Part shown: positions 57,526 to 64,000 of the stretch, piece after piece
Numbering within the stretch: position 1 is the first letter of the stretch
Layout of the letters: every line of letters starts with the position of its first letter
NCBI RefSeq assembly: GCF_000376425.1
Contig: NZ_AQWL01000007.1
Location: forward strand, 62,001 to 126,000
From: Thiobacillus denitrificans DSM 12475
GTDB lineage: Bacteria; Pseudomonadota; Gammaproteobacteria; Burkholderiales; Thiobacillaceae
Length of the DNA: 64,000 nucleotides
Reading direction: 5' to 3'
Position numbers and translations under genes: made by a program
Notes under the pieces: model-generated
What the model saw: the letters and a program-made list of their open reading frames with translations, nothing else
What the model was told of the DNA's origin: nothing
Database searches by the model: none

Positions 57526-58318
57526 CCTGGCGCGCCCACTGGTCATGGGCATCGTCAACGCGACGCCGGATTCGTTTTCCGACGGCGGCCGCTACGCCGA
57601 TGCCGGGCGCGCCATCGAGCACGGCCTGAGGCTGCGCGAGGAGGGCGCCGACATCCTCGACATAGGCGGCGAGTCGACACGACCCGGTGCCACGCCGGTC
57701 GATGCGGGGACGGAATTGCAGCGCGTGCTGCCGGTCATCGCCGGCCTCGCGGCGTGCGGTGCGGCCCTGTCGGTGGACACCATGAAGACCGAGGTGATGG
57801 CCGCCGCGCTGGCCGCCGGCGCGGACATGATCAACGACGTCAACGCCCTGCGCGCGCCGGGCGCGCTGCAAGCGGTGGCGGATTCCGATTGCGGCGTCTG
57901 CCTGATGCACATGCAGGGCACGCCGCAAACCATGCAATTGGCGCCGGCGTACGGCGAGGTGACGCAGGAAGTGGTGGATTATCTGCGCGTCCGTTTCGAG
58001 GCAGCGCGCCATGCCGGCATCGCGCGCGAGCGCCTGGTGCTGGATCCGGGGTTCGGCTTTGGCAAGACGCCGGCACACAACATCGCGCTGTTTCGCGAAC
58101 TGCGCCGCTTCACGCGCGAGGCGCCGACGCTGGTCGGGGTGTCGCGCAAATCGCTGTTCGGTGAGATCGCCGGCCGGACACTGGAGCAACGGACGATCGC
58201 CAGCGTCACGGCGGCGGTGCTCGCCGCGATGCGTGGCGCTGCGATCGTGCGCGTGCACGATGTTGCGTCCACGGTGGATGCGCTGAAGGTCTGGCAGGTG
58301 CTGGGCAGCGAGAACTGA
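57497..58318 (+). CDS. folP: dihydropteroate synthase
   Basis: 273-residue TIM-barrel enzyme joining pABA to the hydroxymethyl-dihydropterin diphosphate for folate. It has the signature LVMGIVNATPDSFSDGG, DIGGESTRPGA and LDPGFGFGKTPAHN. Start ATG 57497 overlaps the phosphatase gene. It is separate from the H4MPT-type homologue at 33524 and lies far from the folate-type pabBC. Confidence 0.93.
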   Translation: MLQCGRYRFDLARPLVMGIVNATPDSFSDGGRYADAGRAIEHGLRLREEGADILDIGGESTRPGATPVDAGTELQRVLPVIAGLAACGAALSVDTMKTEVMAAALAAGADMINDVNALRAPGALQAVADSDCGVCLMHMQGTPQTMQLAPAYGEVTQEVVDYLRVRFEAARHAGIARERLVLDPGFGFGKTPAHNIALFRELRRFTREAPTLVGVSRKSLFGEIAGRTLEQRTIASVTAAVLAAMRGAAIVRVHDVASTVDALKVWQVLGSEN

Positions 58319-58345
58319 GACCTCGATCCGACCAGGAGTCCTGCC

Positions 58346-58780
58346 ATGCGTGTTTATGTGTTTTCGCTGCTCACCACCCTGATGTTCGCCACCCCGGTGC
58401 TGGCTGTCGACGCCAGAATCGAGAACGCCTGGGTGCGCCCCACGGTGCCGGGCCAGAAGGTGGCCGGCGCATTCATGGACATCAGCGCCGAACGCGACCT
58501 GGAACTGGTGACAGTCGCCACGCCGGTGGCGGCAGCGGTCGAGCTGCATTTTATGCGCATGGACGGCGAGCGCATGGAAATGCGTGAACTGGAATCGATC
58601 AGGCTGCCCGCGGGCAAGACCGTCAGGCTGGAACCCGGCGGTCTGCATGCCATGCTGATCGGTCTGAAAGCGCCACTCGGCGGCGGCGACAGCGTGCCGA
58701 TGACGCTGACCGTGCGCGATGGCGCCGGCAAGCAGAGCACGATCGAGATCACGCTAACTGTGGCGGCGCCGCGCGGCTGA
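58346..58780 (+). CDS. periplasmic copper chaperone PCuAC
   Basis: 144 residues with an N-terminal signal peptide (about 1-20, ends VLA). The cupredoxin-like domain carries the copper motif H-x-M...H-x-M (ELHFM, then GLHAM). PCuAC proteins deliver copper to the CuA site of cytochrome oxidase, often with Sco, which is also encoded in this window. GGAG precedes the ATG. Confidence 0.88.
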   Translation: MRVYVFSLLTTLMFATPVLAVDARIENAWVRPTVPGQKVAGAFMDISAERDLELVTVATPVAAAVELHFMRMDGERMEMRELESIRLPAGKTVRLEPGGLHAMLIGLKAPLGGGDSVPMTLTVRDGAGKQSTIEITLTVAAPRG

Positions 58781-59094
58781 GACCGTGTGGAGCGAGTTGC
58801 GCCTGCGCCGCCCATCGGTGCTTCCCCGAGCCAGGCAATGCCCCCAACGCAGCGAATTCCCCACAGGCGAGCCGTGGGATTTTTCTTTCCGGCTGCGCGG
58901 CGCACATCTCTTTCCTCAACTGATCCGGCTGCTGCTTCCGGTTCGGCCGATCTCCCGGAGAATGCCTGCGCCGACTAAGTAATAGTACCGTATTGACACG
59001 GTATTGATACCAATTTACGCCGCTCCAGCGTGCCTCTGTAATGGATGCCTGGCCCTCGCGCGACGCGCGGGGCCATAAACCATAAGGAGACGCA
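58781..59094. other. 314-bp spacer between PCuAC and ompW
   Basis: The first 200 bases show no supported gene. The right part holds nested inverted repeats (see 58986-59011) and an ATAAGGAG ribosome site before ompW. Confidence 0.5.
58986..59011. promoter_or_regulatory. nested inverted repeats upstream of ompW
   Basis: TACCGT-N6-ACGGTA (58986-59003) overlaps GGTAT-TG-ATACC (59000-59011). A TTGACA sits inside the first at 58993, so the repeats could be an operator over a -35 box; no good -10 box is seen. Confidence 0.5.
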
Positions 59095-59694
59095 ATGAAC
59101 AAATCTTTTCCCCGCACTACGCTGACGGGTGTGCTGTTGTCGGCGTTCGCCACGTTGACGCATGCCGACAACCGGCTCGATGTGAGCCTTGGACTGGTCA
59201 ACATCCGTCCCGACATCGAATCGCCTGTGGTCGGGGCGGATGCCACCAACGAGACCAAGCCGATCCTGCGTCTGACTTATTACCTGAACGAAAACTTGGC
59301 GCTGAACACGTCCGCCGGGATCACGCGCCATACATTCAGCGCCGGCGGCGCGACGCTGGGCAAGGCAAGCATGGCGCCATTCCACCTGATGCTGCAATAC
59401 CATTTCATGCCGAAGTCGGATTTCAGCCCCTATGTCGGCGCCGGCATCCACTACACCGTGTTCTTCAACAAGAGCGGACCGGTGTTCGACGGCTTGCGCA
59501 GGTTTCCGGCGGATACCGGAGCGGTGTTGCAGGCCGGCTTCGATTACAACGTGAACAAGGACTATTTCATCAATTTCGATGTGCAGAAATTTTACCTGGA
59601 AACCGACGTGCGGCCGGGCGGCGGCGGCGCCAAGATCGAGACCATCAAGCTCGATCCGCTGATGATCGGCCTGGCGGTAGGACGGCATTTCTGA
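59095..59694 (+). CDS. ompW: OmpW-family outer-membrane protein
   Basis: 199-residue eight-stranded beta-barrel. A signal peptide (about 1-23, ends LTHA) is followed by LDVSLGLVNIRPD, a central LMLQYHFMPKSDFSPYVGAGIHYTVFF and a C-terminal aromatic residue (GRHF). OmpW channels pass small hydrophobic molecules and respond to stress. TAAGGAG precedes the ATG. Confidence 0.9.
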   Translation: MNKSFPRTTLTGVLLSAFATLTHADNRLDVSLGLVNIRPDIESPVVGADATNETKPILRLTYYLNENLALNTSAGITRHTFSAGGATLGKASMAPFHLMLQYHFMPKSDFSPYVGAGIHYTVFFNKSGPVFDGLRRFPADTGAVLQAGFDYNVNKDYFINFDVQKFYLETDVRPGGGGAKIETIKLDPLMIGLAVGRHF

Positions 59695-59861
59695 GATGTT
59701 CGCGCCCGGGCCGGAGCGGACGGCGGGTTCGCGCACAACCAATCCCCGAAAAGGCATACGGGAAACAGCCCGCTCAAGCCCGGGCCGTCCATTCCGACGG
59801 ATGCATGCGCTCAGCCGACGATCCACTCACTATGGGATTGACGGCAGGGAGCCGTGCCCGC

Positions 59862-59876
59862 ATGACAGAGTGTCAT
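59862..59876. promoter_or_regulatory. UAS-like dyad ATGACA-GAG-TGTCAT
   Basis: Perfect palindrome with the same TGACA-N3-TGTC core as the sites before fhcB and before the activator gene. About 110 bases upstream of the -12 element at 59978. Confidence 0.6.
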
Positions 59877-59964
59877 CCGCTTGCCCTGGGCGCAGGACAG
59901 GTCGCGCCTGTCCAAGCGGACCGCAATCCAATGCCGGCCCGTCTTTGCGGCATGCCATGCCAAT

Positions 59965-59980
59965 TGGTTCGATTATTGCA
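59965..59980 (+). promoter_or_regulatory. sigma-54 promoter candidate for the histidine kinase operon
   Basis: TGGTTCGATTATTGCA: GG-N10-GC spacing is exact, the -12 TTGCA is perfect, and the only mismatches are two Ts in the -24 box. Predicted start about 59991, leaving a 74-base leader before the kinase gene. Confidence 0.65.
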
Positions 59981-60064
59981 TGTGTATATTATTCATCCGG
60001 ACGGAGGCTGGCAGTTTCAGGCCAGACAGCGCAGGAATGACCCGATCCGACGGGAGCGATTCAT

Positions 60065-61342
60065 TTGGATTACCCCGCTAATCCGTTTGCCTGGGTACTG
60101 CTATCGGCCGTTCTCATCCTGATGGCGGGCCTGGTGCTGCACGTTACCCGCCTCAATCTGCGGTTGCGCCATTCCAAGCAGGTGCTGGAAAACGAAATCA
60201 ACGAACGTCGCCGCGCCGAAGAGAAACTGGCGGAAAACGAAAATCGGCTGCGCCAGATCATCGCTTCGGAGCCGGAGTGCGTGAAGCTGCAAACCCTCGA
60301 CGGCATCCTGCTGGAAATGAATCCGGCCGGGCTGGCGCTGCTCGAAGCCAGCCAGCCGGGCGACATTATCGGCACCTCAGTCTACGACATGGTCGCACCG
60401 GAGTTCTGCGACGAATACCGCACCCTCACCGAACGGGTGTTTGCCGGGGAATCCGGTGTCATGGAGTTCCAGATCGTCAGCCTGAAAGGCCGCCGGTGCT
60501 GGATGGAGACTCACGCCGTGCCGCTGCGTGACGGGCGCGACAACGTGATCGCACTGCTTGGTATCACGCGCGACATCACGGCGCGCAAGCACGCCGAGGA
60601 CGAGGTGCGCCTGCATTACCGTGAGCTAGCCCATGCTGCGCGTGTCAACACCATGGGCGAGATGGCTTCCGGTCTGGCGCATGAGCTGAACCAGCCGCTT
60701 GCCGCCATTGCCAACTACTCGCGTGGCTGCCTGCGGCGCATCCGTTCCGGCGCCGGCGCGGCGGAAGACATGACCCAGGCCATCGAGCAGGTCTGCCTGC
60801 AGGCCGAGCGTGCCGGCGGCATTATCAGCAGCCTGCGCCGTTTCGTGAACAAGGAGGACAGCCCTCACCGGGTACAGGATCTGCATGCCATCGTGCGCGA
60901 AGCCATGCTGATTGCCGGGCCGGAAGTGAAGCTGCATCAGGTCAACGTCAGGCTGAATCTGGCACCCGGCATGCCGCACGTGCTGGGCCACGCCATCCAG
61001 ATCGAGCAGGTCGTGATCAATCTGGTGCGCAACGCGATCGAGGCGATGGGCGACGTGCCGCCCGAACGACGCTATCTCACGCTGCGCACCTATGTGGCGG
61101 AGGAGAAGGCGGTGGTGGAGGTGCGCGATACCGGCTCCGGGCTGGCGCGTGAAATGCAGAGCCGGATTTTCGAGCCGTTCTTCACCACCAAGTCGGTCGG
61201 CATGGGCATGGGGCTGCCGATCTGCCGCTCTATCGTCGAGGCCCATGGTGGCGCCCTGATTTCCCTGTCCAACCCGAACGGCGATGGACTCACGTTCCGC
61301 TTCACCTTATGCCGGGCTACCGCGGAGGAAATAGATGGCTGA
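60065..61342 (+). CDS. PAS-domain sensor histidine kinase (FixL/DctB-like)
   Basis: 425-residue membrane-anchored kinase. One N-terminal membrane helix (about residues 7-29) leads to a short coiled coil and a PAS domain (about 55-175). The phospho-acceptor His is in GLAHELNQPLAAI, and the ATP-binding domain has LVRNAIEAM, DTGSGL and TTKSVGMGMGLPI. It starts with TTG nine bases after GGGAG; no ATG is near. It overlaps the response regulator by eight bases, forming a pair. The signal sensed is unknown. Confidence 0.88.
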   Translation: MDYPANPFAWVLLSAVLILMAGLVLHVTRLNLRLRHSKQVLENEINERRRAEEKLAENENRLRQIIASEPECVKLQTLDGILLEMNPAGLALLEASQPGDIIGTSVYDMVAPEFCDEYRTLTERVFAGESGVMEFQIVSLKGRRCWMETHAVPLRDGRDNVIALLGITRDITARKHAEDEVRLHYRELAHAARVNTMGEMASGLAHELNQPLAAIANYSRGCLRRIRSGAGAAEDMTQAIEQVCLQAERAGGIISSLRRFVNKEDSPHRVQDLHAIVREAMLIAGPEVKLHQVNVRLNLAPGMPHVLGHAIQIEQVVINLVRNAIEAMGDVPPERRYLTLRTYVAEEKAVVEVRDTGSGLAREMQSRIFEPFFTTKSVGMGMGLPICRSIVEAHGGALISLSNPNGDGLTFRFTLCRATAEEIDG

Positions 61343-61973
61343 ACAACAAACTGTTTTCGTGGTCGACGACGATCAGGCCGTGCGCGAATCGCTGCACTGG
61401 CTGCTGGAGTCGGTCGGCCATCGGGTGTGCAGCTATGCCTCGGCGCACGAATTCCTCAATGCCTACGACGGCACCAGCCCGGGCTGCCTGGTGCTGGATG
61501 TGCGCATACCCGGCATGAGCGGCCTGGAGTTGCAGAATCACCTGCTGGAGCGCGACTGGTGCCTGCCGGTCATCATCGTCACCGGCCACGGCGATGTGCC
61601 GATGGCGGTGCGTGCGATGAAAGCCGGCGCGATCGATTTCCTGCAGAAGCCCTACAACGACCAGACCTTGCTCGATCGCATCCAGCTGGCCCTGGAACTG
61701 TGCCGGCAACGCCGCCACAGCCACCAGGAACTGACCCGGATCCAAGCCAACTACCGGCAATTGACACCGCGCGAACGGGAAGTCGCCGCGCACGTGGTGG
61801 CCGGCAAGGCCAACAAGGTGATTGCCATCAAACTGGGCCTGAGCCCGAAAACCATCGAGGTGCACCGCGCCAACGTCATGTTCAAGATGCATGTGAATTC
61901 CCTGCCCGAACTGGTGCAGCTATGGATGCGCATGGAAACGCCGGCGGCGAACGAGGTCAGCCCGGCTTCCTGA
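61335..61973 (+). CDS. FixJ-family response regulator
   Basis: 212-residue regulator. The receiver domain has the acidic pair VVDDD, phospho-acceptor Asp in LVLDVRIPG, Thr in IVTGHGD and Lys in LQKPYND. The LuxR-type helix-turn-helix is LTPREREVAAHVVAG and LGLSPKTIEVHRANVM. It partners the kinase encoded just upstream. Targets unknown; ompW or the OsmC gene are candidates by position only. Confidence 0.92.
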   Translation: MAEQQTVFVVDDDQAVRESLHWLLESVGHRVCSYASAHEFLNAYDGTSPGCLVLDVRIPGMSGLELQNHLLERDWCLPVIIVTGHGDVPMAVRAMKAGAIDFLQKPYNDQTLLDRIQLALELCRQRRHSHQELTRIQANYRQLTPREREVAAHVVAGKANKVIAIKLGLSPKTIEVHRANVMFKMHVNSLPELVQLWMRMETPAANEVSPAS

Positions 61974-62224
61974 GACCGCGCCTGTCACAGCAGCCCCGGC
62001 TATTCTGGCCGGGCAAGGCTGGCTGTGCCGGCAGGCATAGGCATTATTCCAGCGCGTGCCGGGTGGTTCCTCCTTCTTCCGGGTTTACCCGGTCCGATTA
62101 GGGAATCTACTTATCCGGATGCGCGCTCGTCCGACTTATTTCCATCGCTGCAATGCCATTTAATGCAATCAACGGCATGCACGGTTGCGCGCCGTCGATC
62201 CCCACACACGAGAGGAAACTGACC
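61974..62224. other. 251-bp spacer before the OsmC-like gene
   Basis: A GC hairpin (CCCGGC, 7-base loop, GCCGGG) at 61995-62013 has no T tract and is at best a weak terminator. The palindrome CCGGGTTTACCCGG lies at 62079-62092 and could be an operator. Confidence 0.4.
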
Positions 62225-62767
62225 ATGTCGCAAGAAACCGTCAAAGCCGCCCTGATGCAGGCCATCACCGGCATCCAGAGCAATCCCGGCGCCGCCAAGG
62301 TGGTATTTCGTGCCGATACCCAGCTGGAAGAGGACGTACGCTGCAGCGCCAAGGTGCGCGACTTCCCTGTCATCATCGTCGACGAGCCGCCCGAGCTGGG
62401 AGGGGCCGACGCCGCACCCAATCCGGTGGAACTACTGCTGGTCGCACTGGGCGCATGCCAGGAAATCATGTATAGCGCCTACGCGTCGGTCATGGGCATT
62501 AAGCTCAATGGAGTCAAGGTCAATCTGCGCGGCTATCTCGACCTGCGCGGCCTGTTCGGTATGGATGGAGCGATTCCACCGGGCTATCAGAAAATTATTT
62601 TCGAGACCGAGGTGAATAGCCCCGCCGACACCGAATCGCTCATGAAACTGGTGCAGACCGTGGAAAGCCACTGTCCGGTGATGGATACCCTGATGCGCGC
62701 CATCGAGGTCAGCGGTCAGGTCACCCTCAACGGCAAGCTGATGGAGGCCGAGGCGCTTTCGGCCTGA
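62225..62767 (+). CDS. OsmC-family protein
   Basis: 180-residue OsmC-like protein. The two redox Cys are in LGACQEIM and ESHCPVMD, spaced as in the peroxide-reducing family. ATG 62225 follows GAGAGGAAAC; an in-frame extension 24 codons upstream is not conserved. It sits 60 bases before a lipoamide-dehydrogenase-like gene, which could reduce it, as proposed for some OsmC/lipoyl systems (inference). Confidence 0.86.
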   Translation: MSQETVKAALMQAITGIQSNPGAAKVVFRADTQLEEDVRCSAKVRDFPVIIVDEPPELGGADAAPNPVELLLVALGACQEIMYSAYASVMGIKLNGVKVNLRGYLDLRGLFGMDGAIPPGYQKIIFETEVNSPADTESLMKLVQTVESHCPVMDTLMRAIEVSGQVTLNGKLMEAEALSA

Positions 62768-62827
62768 GCTGAAAGCAGGGGCTCGTTCGGCGCCTCCGGG
62801 CAGCCGGACGGGCACAGGAGACCCATC

Positions 62828-64000
62828 ATGTCCAAACATATTGCCATTATCGGCGGTGGCCCTGCGGGCTATGTCGCCGCTTCTCACGCCGCGGCGGAAG
62901 GTGCGAACGTCACCTTGATCGACCCGCATCCGCTGGGCGGCACCTGCCTGCATCGCGGCTGCATTCCCACTAAGACCTTGGTGGAGGTCTGCAATCTCCT
63001 TGCAAAGATGCGTCGCGCGGAAACCTACGGCCTGCACCTCAACGGCAGCATCGAGGCCGACTGGCCGGCGATGCGCGCCAAGGCCGGGCAGGTTATCGGC
63101 CTGCTCAATCGCGGTATCGATGGCCTCATGGCGGATCGCAAAGTGGTGCATATCCAGGGACGCGGCCGCATCGTTGACGGCCGGCGCGTCGAAGTGCGAG
63201 GGCACGGTATGGTCGAAGCCGACGCCGTGCTGATCTGCACCGGCTCCAGCCCCATCCAGCCGGCAAGTTTCCAGATCGACGGCAAACGCATCGCCACCAG
63301 CGACGACCTGCTGAAATGGGACACCCTCCCGAGTTCCCTGCTCATCGCCGGCGATGGGGTGGTGGCCTGCGAATTCGCCTTCATCATGCACACCCTGGGC
63401 GTGCAGGTGACCCTCGCCGCCATGGGTGAGCACCCGCTGTCTTTCCTGGATCAGGATATCGCCAGCGTCGTGCAGCGGGAAATGCGCAAGCTCGGCATCG
63501 AATTCATCGGCCGCTGCCTGGTGGAACGGCTTGAGGTCACGCCGAGCGGCGTCGCCGCCTATGCCGACGGCCAGCTGGTGGCCACCGCCGAACGCGCTCT
63601 GGTGGCTGTCGGGCGCCGCCCCCAAAGCGCGGGACTTGGCCTGGAAGAGGCCGGTGTGGCCGTGGGCCAGCACGGCGAGATCATGACCGACAGCCTGATG
63701 CGCACCAACCTGGCGGGGCTTTATGCGGTGGGCGACGTCAACGGCCGCCTCGCACTGGCCCATGCCGCCTCGGCGCAGGCACGTCTGGCGGTGGATCACG
63801 CCCTGGGACTGGACCCCGCGCCGCTCAACGAAGCAGCCATCCCGTGGGCCGTGTTCACCATGCCAGAGATCGGATGCGTCGGCCTCACCGAACGGGATGC
63901 CATCGCAAAAGGCCATATCGTCAGTTGCGGCCGCTTCGACCTGCGCTGCCTCGGCAAGGCCCAGGCCATGGGCGAATTGACCGGCCTGGCCAAGGTGGTG
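62828..64000 (+). CDS. dihydrolipoamide dehydrogenase-like flavoprotein (partial)
   Basis: At least 391 residues of a class I disulfide oxidoreductase, cut off by the window end. It has the FAD motif IGGGPAGYVAA, redox-active Cys pair GGTCLHRGCIPTK, and second FAD motif LYAVGDVNG. The NAD-binding loop reads AGDGVVACEFAF instead of the usual GGGxxGxE form, so cofactor preference may differ. GGAG lies before ATG 62828. The substrate is presumably a lipoyl or other disulfide partner, perhaps the OsmC-like neighbour. Confidence 0.87.
   Translation, partial: MSKHIAIIGGGPAGYVAASHAAAEGANVTLIDPHPLGGTCLHRGCIPTKTLVEVCNLLAKMRRAETYGLHLNGSIEADWPAMRAKAGQVIGLLNRGIDGLMADRKVVHIQGRGRIVDGRRVEVRGHGMVEADAVLICTGSSPIQPASFQIDGKRIATSDDLLKWDTLPSSLLIAGDGVVACEFAFIMHTLGVQVTLAAMGEHPLSFLDQDIASVVQREMRKLGIEFIGRCLVERLEVTPSGVAAYADGQLVATAERALVAVGRRPQSAGLGLEEAGVAVGQHGEIMTDSLMRTNLAGLYAVGDVNGRLALAHAASAQARLAVDHALGLDPAPLNEAAIPWAVFTMPEIGCVGLTERDAIAKGHIVSCGRFDLRCLGKAQAMGELTGLAKVV

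Larger units (their letters stand above)
59695..60064. other. 370-bp regulatory spacer before the two-component genes
   Basis: No gene supported. It holds a 15-bp dyad at 59862, a second inverted repeat GGACAGG-TCGCG-CCTGTCC at 59895-59913, and a sigma-54 promoter match at 59965. Confidence 0.6.

Noticed and set aside
61995-62013. Terminator after the response regulator
   Set aside because: Good stem, but no T tract on either side.
62173-62189. Sigma-54-like CGGCATG...GGTTGCG before the OsmC gene
   Set aside because: GG and GC are 11 bases apart instead of the required 10, and no dyad lies upstream.

Overview
The window reads as a GC-rich proteobacterial chromosome, most likely a betaproteobacterium of the Nitrosomonadales/Rhodocyclales type. 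The basis is conserved gene order: rne divergent from rluC, then HAD phosphatase, Rieske, sppA and maf; and yceD-rpmF-plsX-fabHDG-acpP-fabF-pabBC-mltG-tmk-holB-pilZ-tatD. The assignment is inference. The organism carries a complete tetrahydromethanopterin (H4MPT)/methanofuran C1-oxidation gene set, as in methylotrophs and other formaldehyde-oxidising bacteria.

Layout. 1-1.1 kb: a P4-type tyrosine integrase, the edge of a possible element lying to the left. 1.2-9.1 kb: low-molecular-weight phosphatase, RNase E, RluC, a HAD-Rieske-SppA-Rof run, an RsmI-like methylase and a Maf-type pyrophosphatase. 9.1-12.4 kb: two-subunit pyruvate carboxylase. 12.5-24.6 kb: fatty-acid synthesis, p-aminobenzoate synthesis, then mltG, tmk, holB, pilZ and tatD. 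24.6-28.4 kb: dnaJ, dnaK and grpE with recognisable sigma-32 promoters. 28.5 kb: tRNA-Ser(GGA).

28.8-58.3 kb is the C1 region. It holds folE2 and a Sco protein; a sigma-54 activator; coenzyme synthesis genes (two 6-pyruvoyl-tetrahydropterin-synthase-like proteins, a DmrB-like flavoprotein, a dihydropteroate-synthase-like protein, DUF447, mfnB, mfnA, mfnE, a second pabB, mfnF, mfnD, a HisA-like protein, a CitG-like protein, a RimK-like ligase, an ATP-grasp protein and beta-RFAP synthase); and the catabolic enzymes fae, mtdB, mch and fhcBADC. The order of work is: formaldehyde joins H4MPT (Fae), is oxidised to methylene/methenyl/formyl-H4MPT (MtdB, Mch), and is released as formate through methanofuran (FhcABCD). 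A phosphatase and folP close the fhc operon.

58.3-64 kb: a PCuAC copper chaperone, OmpW, a FixL/FixJ-like two-component pair, an OsmC-like protein, and a dihydrolipoamide-dehydrogenase-like flavoprotein cut by the window end.

The most interesting signal is regulatory. Three non-coding regions each hold a 15-bp dyad of the form RTGACA-N3-TGTCNY with GG-N10-GC (sigma-54) promoter matches 75-126 bp away. They are the folE2/sco-activator spacer, the mptG-fhcB spacer (divergent promoters on both sides) and the spacer before the histidine kinase. A sigma-54 activator is encoded in the same cluster. This suggests a previously unnoticed sigma-54 regulon that switches the whole H4MPT pathway. It is inferred from sequence and untested.
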